Assembly (NCBI GenBank): GCA_949318235.1 | Contig: OX439133.1 | Location: forward strand, 23,341,526 to 23,405,525 | Direction: 5' to 3' | Origin: Ecdyonurus torrentis | Lineage: Eukaryota; Arthropoda; Insecta; Ephemeroptera; Heptageniidae | Length of the DNA: 64,000 bases | Shown here: positions 58,605-64,000 of the stretch, one piece after another | Layout of the letters: each line of letters opens with the position of its first letter | Position numbering within the stretch: the stretch's first letter is position 1 | Translations under genes and position numbers: made by a program | The notes under the pieces: model-generated | What the model saw: the letters and a program-made list of their open reading frames with translations, nothing else | Told to the model about the DNA's origin: nothing | Database searches by the model: none

Positions 58605-58807
58605 ACTCTAGAAGAAAGTAACGGCGCACTATTAAACATCACCAACATACTAGAGTTCGCACAAGGACAACAGCTCTACATCGAGTCTCTGCAAGATTTC
58701 AGACCTCAGGGCAACTATACCCTCAAACTGAGGTTCAAATATCGTCTTAGTAACGAACTGGAAGGATTTTACTTGAGTAGTTATACCACACCTGAGGGAG
58801 ATCGTAG
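58605..58807 (+). CDS. M1 aminopeptidase, exon 5
   Basis: 203 bases from CCCTTCAG to AG|GTAAGT, phase 0 to 2, residues 176-242 plus two bases. It carries two sequons (NIT, NYT), the NYTLKLRFKY strand and GFYLSSYTTPEG, the family's GFY.S.Y block that precedes the PCFDEP exon. Confidence 0.94.
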
Positions 58808-58838
58808 GTAAGTAACATGGTTACATATGCTGTGAGAA

Positions 58839-59181
58839 TAGGGTGTATCCACATGACGTCATATGCGCTTCAACACTACATAGGGTGTATGCATTCATAC
58901 TAAAGTTGACGCCATGTTGGATCACTTAATAACATGGGGAAATGGCTCATTTTGCCAGTTTAAAAATACTATTCAATATTTTTGAGAGCATTGATGCCGT
59001 TAATAGGTTGAATTGGTGTCTTAAGTATGTGAGAAAAATAAACTATAACAAAAAATTAAACAATTTTCCACCGAAAATAGCCAAAAACTTTATCCTATGC
59101 TGAGCAATGTTATTCATTACTCGATACTCCTGTATGGGTCCAAGCGCAATAAATATGACGTCATCCGCATACACCCTATAA
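58839..59181 (-). mobile_element. MITE family A, copy 10, with extra partial end
   Basis: A 44-bp piece of one family A end (ATAGGGTGTATCCACATG with TGACGTCA) precedes a complete reverse copy that starts ATAGGGTGTATGCATTCA and ends ATGACGTCATCCGCATACAC then CCTATA. It lies 30 bp after exon 5. Confidence 0.75.
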
Positions 59182-59204
59182 TTACATAAATTTTTCTACA
59201 TGGA

Positions 59205-59390
59205 AAGAATAAATTACGTAATTTATGCTACATTTATATCATTCTAGCATAATTTACGCTAAATTCAAAAACCATAAATAATTATGCTGTAAAACATAAT
59301 AATTATGCTATATAACATAGTTATTATGCATTATAGCATAAATTATGCTGAAAATGAGCTAGCGTATTTATTTTTGTCCATGTATAAACT
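59205..59390 (+). mobile_element. MITE family F, copy
   Basis: ACATGGAAAGAATAAATTAC at the left and GCGTATTTATTTTTGTCCAT at the right are imperfect inverted repeats. The best-preserved short copy. Confidence 0.6.
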
Positions 59391-59831
59391 ACGTGATTTG
59401 TTCTTTACGTGTACAATAGGTAATGCCTATTTTACAAGTTTTCTCCCTAGTTGTGAAGATAAAAAAAGGTTAAGAGATATAAATGTGCTATTATATAATA
59501 GTCACATCCTTTGATTTATCAATGCAGATTTTTTTCCTTTCTTTTACTTTTCATTTTTGAAAAAAACTACTAGAGAGAAAAAAAATGCAAATTTTCGTGT
59601 AGAAATTCTATAGTATTCTAGAATAAATGACGTCACGAACTTTATAATTTGAATGCTTTAAAGAGGAACAACAATATACGTAATACTTATACTATCTCAT
59701 GTAAACCCAATGTGTTCAATACAGCATTATCTACGCTATACTTCATAACAACTTTGTTACATAGCATACATATTATGTTGTACAGCATAATTATTTATTT
59801 TGCTTTAATTTATCATTGTTTGCTCTATGTT

Positions 59832-60093
59832 AAAGTCGTCGTCATGTTGGGGCACTCAAAAACATGGGTGGCATAGGAAAATGTCTCATTTTCCCATTTT
59901 AAAAATACTAAGCAATATTTTGGAGAGCATTGATGTTGTTAAGAGGTCGAATCGAGTATGTAAGAAAAATATCAATAACCTATTTCCTGTAAAGAAAATG
60001 GCCAAAAACAAATAAGTTTGTCCTATGCTGAGCAATGTTATTCATTACTCCAAAATAGCAATAAATATGACGTCATGCGGATACACCCTATAA
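59832..60093 (-). mobile_element. MITE family A, copy 11 (partial)
   Basis: Lacks the first 30-40 bp and ends AATATGACGTCATGCGGATA then CACCCTATA. Internal blocks are present. Confidence 0.7.
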
Positions 60094-61141
60094 TTATGCG
60101 CTGTATATAATGCAACATAAATTTCATAATTTATTCTTTTCCTCGTGCATATTAAATTTATTTAGCCTCAGTTTATTTTAATTTAACGTAGAGCGTGACC
60201 GACTTTGAGTGGAACTACTTAAAATGGGAAATTTTATTTTTGCAATAATTCATTCTTTTATATCGAACAAAGCAAATAATAATTTTCTAATAAAATTGAA
60301 TGAATTATTATTATTATTATTATTATTATTTTTTTTTTTTTATTTTTTTTTTTGTTCTTGACTAATCAGTTTGTCAAATATCAGCCGGTCACCTATACTA
60401 CCTTAATAACTTAAATTTCTTTCTTCATTTTTTACATCATACAAACATAGCTTTCAAAATGTGTAATATTAGTTTAGTATTAAGTTAGATGTTCACATCT
60501 TATGATATTTTCACTGAATGTTATATTCTGTATTTCATTTTTAAGATATTAATTTCTCTTACAAAAGTAATAACCACACAAAGTTTTTACTATTATAATT
60601 ATCTGCAGTAAGATTTTGCATGACTTTTTTGATCTCCGACGTCTGTTTCCACGGGCGATATTGTGCTTATTTTTAGTTGGAAAAAGAATATTTAAAATAC
60701 ACTGGTAGTGAACTATAATAAACTTTACATTTTTGTATAAAAGAAGAAAAGAGACAGAAAATATTTTTTTTAAAGTTAAAAATAATTTATTATGTCGTGA
60801 CGTTGAGAAAATGAAATAAGTTATTTATGCTAAAAAAAATCTGATATATCCTGTCACATTAATATATTATGCTTTATAACATTTTTTTTTTTTTTTTTTT
60901 TTTTTTTGTAGTTGTTTATCCTCAAATTTTACGCCAAGTTGAAGAATCTCATTCAGAGCGCTTCCCTCCCAATGAAGATAAATATGGCACTGTTTTATTT
61001 TGTTCCCCTTTGAAATATTTTATTCCAAAGTTAATATCTTTTAATATTTTTTTAACAAGTAGATTATATTTTAATGGAATCGGTGATTTGCCGCGCGGGA
61101 AAAGCTAAAGGACCCTAATTTAACATTACTGTTATGAGAAA

Positions 61142-61187
<46 letters not shown>

Positions 61188-61852
61188 AGAAAATTATTCT
61201 AACATTTCCTAGATATTTAAATGAGAAATACTATATAATTATACTTTTACGTGTTTAAAGCCATATGATTTTTTTAAACCGGAAACCTTCATACCATATT
61301 TATACAGTGTGACGGTAATGAATTGAAAATTACGACTGTAGTGGTTGATGGTGGATATATGATATGAATGATGACAGACGTTTTGAATATTAGACTATTT
61401 ATTCACTATTAGTTAATACCGTACAATGTTGGAACAGTATTAGAGGCTCTTGACTTGGCCGAAGCCAAAGCCACGACTCTCTTGTGCGCGCCGGGTACCG
61501 CACGACACGCACTCCTGAATAATGGATCGTATGCATTTCTACATAATGTAACACATAAGCATATTATTGATATGATATTTATTGAGAGGGTTGTCACAAC
61601 TGTAGCTTCATTTTTCTTCGAGTGAACAATAAGAATAATGCAAGTAAAAACAAGTAGGATCAGTGCTTATTTTTTAAATTTAAGATTAATTTTATATTAT
61701 GGTGGGGAATTTATTTCACTGAAAGTAAGTGATTCCGTTTTAATAAAACTAAAACAACAACAACTTAAAATACTTTACTTTTTTAACGCTGTTACTGTAC
61801 TATAGTTTTTTGCATACTTACAAATGTTAACCCAAATGCCAATATGTTGCAG
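60094..61852 (+). other. Remainder of intron 5
   Basis: AT-rich with T homopolymers (about 60881-60907 and 61147-61186) and a family K-like end near 61100-61260. A GC-richer patch at 61440-61525 (GCGCGCCGGGTACCGCACGA) stands out but belongs to no family I can name. No exon-like sequence. Confidence 0.5.
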
Positions 61853-62033
61853 AGTTCTTGCGACGACACATTTCGAAGCGACGTACGCCCGAGCAGCCTT
61901 CCCTTGTTTCGACGAGCCTCACTTCAAAGCCAGGTTCAAGATCTCGATATTCAGGGACAGGTTTCACATCTCGTTGACCAACATGCCTGTGGCAAACACC
62001 GAGGATGCTGGGTTTTACATGGGAACTGGACTG
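61853..62033 (+). CDS. M1 aminopeptidase, exon 6 (PCFDEP block)
   Basis: 181 bases from GTTGCAG to CTG|GTCAGT, phase 2 to 0, residues 243-303. [20 protein letters not shown] followed by [13 protein letters not shown] is the most diagnostic stretch of the M1 N-terminal domain (..T.FE...[13 protein letters not shown]...I.R). TNMPVANTE follows. The donor GTCAGT is weaker than the others. Confidence 0.96.
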
Positions 62034-62098
62034 GTCAGTATAGAATATCTTTGTTAACTGTATACGTTTCAGTATCTAAAAAACATTTTTACGAGATA

Positions 62099-62384
62099 CT
62101 GAATGAATGAATGAATGAATGAATGAATGAATGAATGAATGAATGAATGAATGAATGAATGAATGAATGAATGAATGAATGAATGAATGAATGAATGAAT
62201 GAATGAATGAATGAATGAATGAATGAATGAATGAATGAATGAATGAATGAATGAATGAATGAATGAATGAATGAATGAATGAATGAATGAATGAATGAAT
62301 GAATGAATGAATGAATGAATGAATGAATGAATGAATGAATGAATGAATGAATGAATGAATGAATGAATGAATGAATGAATGAAT
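62099..62384 (+). repeat. (GAAT)n tetranucleotide array in intron 6
   Basis: About 285 bp, roughly 71 units, starting 65 bp after exon 6. Confidence 0.98.
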
Positions 62385-62510
62385 AATAAAAATTATTTTA
62401 CAAACATTGAAACAATCAATGTTTGTACGGTATGTTTGGCATAATGCTTCTTCATTATTATATGTAATAGTCTTCCTTGCTGCTTTTATATTTACAATTT
62501 ATGTTCCCAG

Positions 62511-62736
62511 CTACGGGACGACTTCGAAGAGTCAGTTCCAATGTCGACGTACCTGGTTGCCTTCGTGGTGTGCGACTACAAGCGAGTCAGTCTGGCCACC
62601 GAGCGAGGTATCTCTGTGTCGGTGTATGCTCCAGAACATCAGCTAGGCAGAGCACAGTTTGCTCTCACTACGGCTACCACACTCATGGACTTCTTTGAGA
62701 ACTTCTTCAATGTCTCGTACCCTCTACCTAAGCAAG
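62511..62736 (+). CDS. M1 aminopeptidase, exon 7
   Basis: 226 bases from TTCCCAG to CAAG|GTGAGC, phase 0 to 1, residues 304-378. FEESVPMSTYLVAFVVCDY matches the M1 F...PMSTYLVAF block. VSVYAPEHQLGRAQFAL, then FFENFFNVSYPLPKQ leads directly to where the family has the D.....F..GAMEN substrate-binding loop, expected in the next exon. The spelling is closest to LNPEP/ERAP-type enzymes. The catalytic HEXXH(X18)E exons are outside the window. Confidence 0.95.
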
Positions 62737-62816
62737 GTGAGCCATAGGTCATGTTCTCCACATGTTTGATTTCCGTGCATATAGCAGTGTGCAGTGTCAC
62801 AGGTAAAACTGTAGGA

Positions 62817-63535
62817 GAGATATTTAGACTTGACAGCTTAGTATTCATGTCTCCGGCCATGCAGTTAGTCCTGGCAGTGCAAGGTTGTAGTGGTCCACGT
62901 CAAGTCAGAGGTTCACCTCATCTCATTGCTATATGTAGAGATGCTTAGGCTTGACAGCTAAGTGTATTGATGTCTCTGGCCATGCAGTCAGTCCTGGCAG
63001 TGCAAGGTGGTAGTGGTCCACGTCAAGTCAGAGGTTCACCTCATCTCATTGCTATATGTAGGGCTGTTTAGGCTTGACAGCTAAGTGTATTCATGTCTGC
63101 ATGAGGTCAGTCCTGGCAGTGCAAGGTGGTAGTGGTCCACGTCAAGTCAGAGGTTCACCTCATATCATTGCTACTATGTAGAGATGCTTAGGCTTGACAG
63201 CTAAGTGTATTCATGTCTGCATGAGGTCAGTCGTGGCAGTGCAAAGTGGTAGTGGTCCACGTCAAGTCAGAGGTTCACCTCATCTCATTGCTATATGTAG
63301 AGATGCTTAGGCTTGACAGCTAAGTGTATTCATGTCTCCGGCCATGCAGTCAGTCCTGGCAGTGCAAGGTTGTAGTGGTCCACGTCAAGTCAGAGGTTCA
63401 CCTCATATCATTGCTATTATGTAGAGATGCTTAGGCTTGACAGCTAAGTGTATTCATGTCTGCATGAGGTCAGTCCTGGCAGTGCAAGGTGGTAGTGGTC
63501 CACGTCAAGTCAGAGGTTCCCCTCATCTTATTCAT
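62817..63535 (+). repeat. Minisatellite, six units of about 121 bp
   Basis: Units begin near 62817, 62938, 63061, 63181, 63300 and 63424 (119-124 bp). Each holds TTAG.CTTGACAGCTAAGTGT, GTCAGTCCTGGCAGTGCAAG and GTGGTCCACGTCAAGTCAGA. Two unit types alternate (with or without CTCCGGCCATGCAG). Richer in GC than the intron around it. Confidence 0.95.
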
Positions 63536-63611
63536 TTCTAATATTTAAAAATAATAATATTAAAAAAAAAGAACAAGTATATTTTTTTAAATTGTGTTTT
63601 GTGTGGTACAC

Positions 63612-63614
<3 letters not shown>

Positions 63615-63700
<86 letters not shown>
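63615..63700. repeat. (CT)n microsatellite
   Basis: About 86 bp of pure CT followed by a few CACACT units. Confidence 0.96.
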
Positions 63701-63704
<4 letters not shown>

Positions 63705-63926
63705 TCACACTCATAATTTTGAATAAACTTTTATTATATAGAATGGAACTATAGTGTTTGGGCGATTGACTGAATAAAAAATGGCAATAATCAGCATTAA
63801 AAAAATGTGATTTTTCCATAGCTTGAAATAAAAGTTCCCAATATACTATACATAAGCCTGTTTAAACTACAAAATGTGAACAATATTTAACAGTCAAAAG
63901 TCCTTAACAAAAAATGTAGTACCACA

Positions 63927-64000
63927 CGGAAAGAATCAATTACGTAATTTAAGCTGTATTTGTATTTAATTATAGCATAAATTTTACTAAATTAAAATTA
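63927..64000 (+). mobile_element. MITE family F, cut by the window end
   Basis: CACACGGAAAGAATCAATTA then CGTAATTTAAGCTGTATTTG matches the family F left end. Confidence 0.5.

Noticed and set aside
62817..63535. A CRISPR array
   Set aside because: Repeat units are about 121 bp with no short repeat and unique spacer pattern, and the setting is an animal intron. It is a minisatellite.

Overview
The window reads as AT-rich nuclear DNA of an animal. Coding exons on the + strand are joined by GT-AG introns, and the space between them is packed with microsatellites, homopolymer runs, short inverted-repeat transposons (MITEs), a tRNA-like SINE and one complete LTR retrotransposon. Nothing in it is bacterial. 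The density of MITEs carrying TGACGTCA and the mix of repeat families fit a marine invertebrate, but I cannot name the species or phylum.

Host gene. One gene can be followed: the 5' part of a membrane-anchored M1-family (gluzincin) aminopeptidase of the oxytocinase (LNPEP/ERAP) or glutamyl-aminopeptidase type. Exon 1 (4227-4326) encodes a cytosolic tail. A first intron of about 51.9 kb (4327-56226) follows. Exon 2 (56227-56379) encodes the end of the tail and the membrane segment. Exons 3-7 (56824-62736) encode the stalk and most of the N-terminal beta domain, including the PCFDEP block. All junctions keep reading phase, giving 378 residues in the window. The GAMEN and HEXXH catalytic exons must lie past position 64000. 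A possible alternative first exon (47941-47980) ends in the same phase as exon 1.

Retrotransposon. Inside intron 1, in the same orientation as the gene, sits a 10,872-bp Ty3/gypsy-type element (17344-28215). Its two 724-bp LTRs look identical by eye and are flanked by a 4-bp target duplication (ATAC), so it inserted recently. Its order is LTR, primer-binding site, leader with a splice donor, gag (924 aa), a textbook -1 frameshift signal (A AAA AAC, 8-nt spacer, 11-bp stem), pol (protease, RT, RNase H, integrase, GPY/F), a splice acceptor, an unrecognised third gene ORF3, a tandem repeat, a polypurine tract and the second LTR. All three reading frames are open. The third gene with its apparent spliced expression is the least explained part of the window.

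Repeats. At least ten MITE or foldback families recur. They include an 11-copy, roughly 310-bp family whose ends carry TGACGTCA, two hAT-like 527/528-bp elements with perfect 8-bp target duplications, two 120-bp Tc1/mariner-like elements, a hairpin of about 1.15 kb with a second MITE in one arm, and a 1.6-kb element with 18-bp terminal inverted repeats. Several are nested. Tetranucleotide arrays reach more than 100 units. A minisatellite of about 121 bp fills intron 7.

Method limits. Repeat boundaries and family assignments were judged by eye and are approximate to about 10-20 bp unless a target duplication fixes them. Protein family calls rest on motifs, not on database searches.
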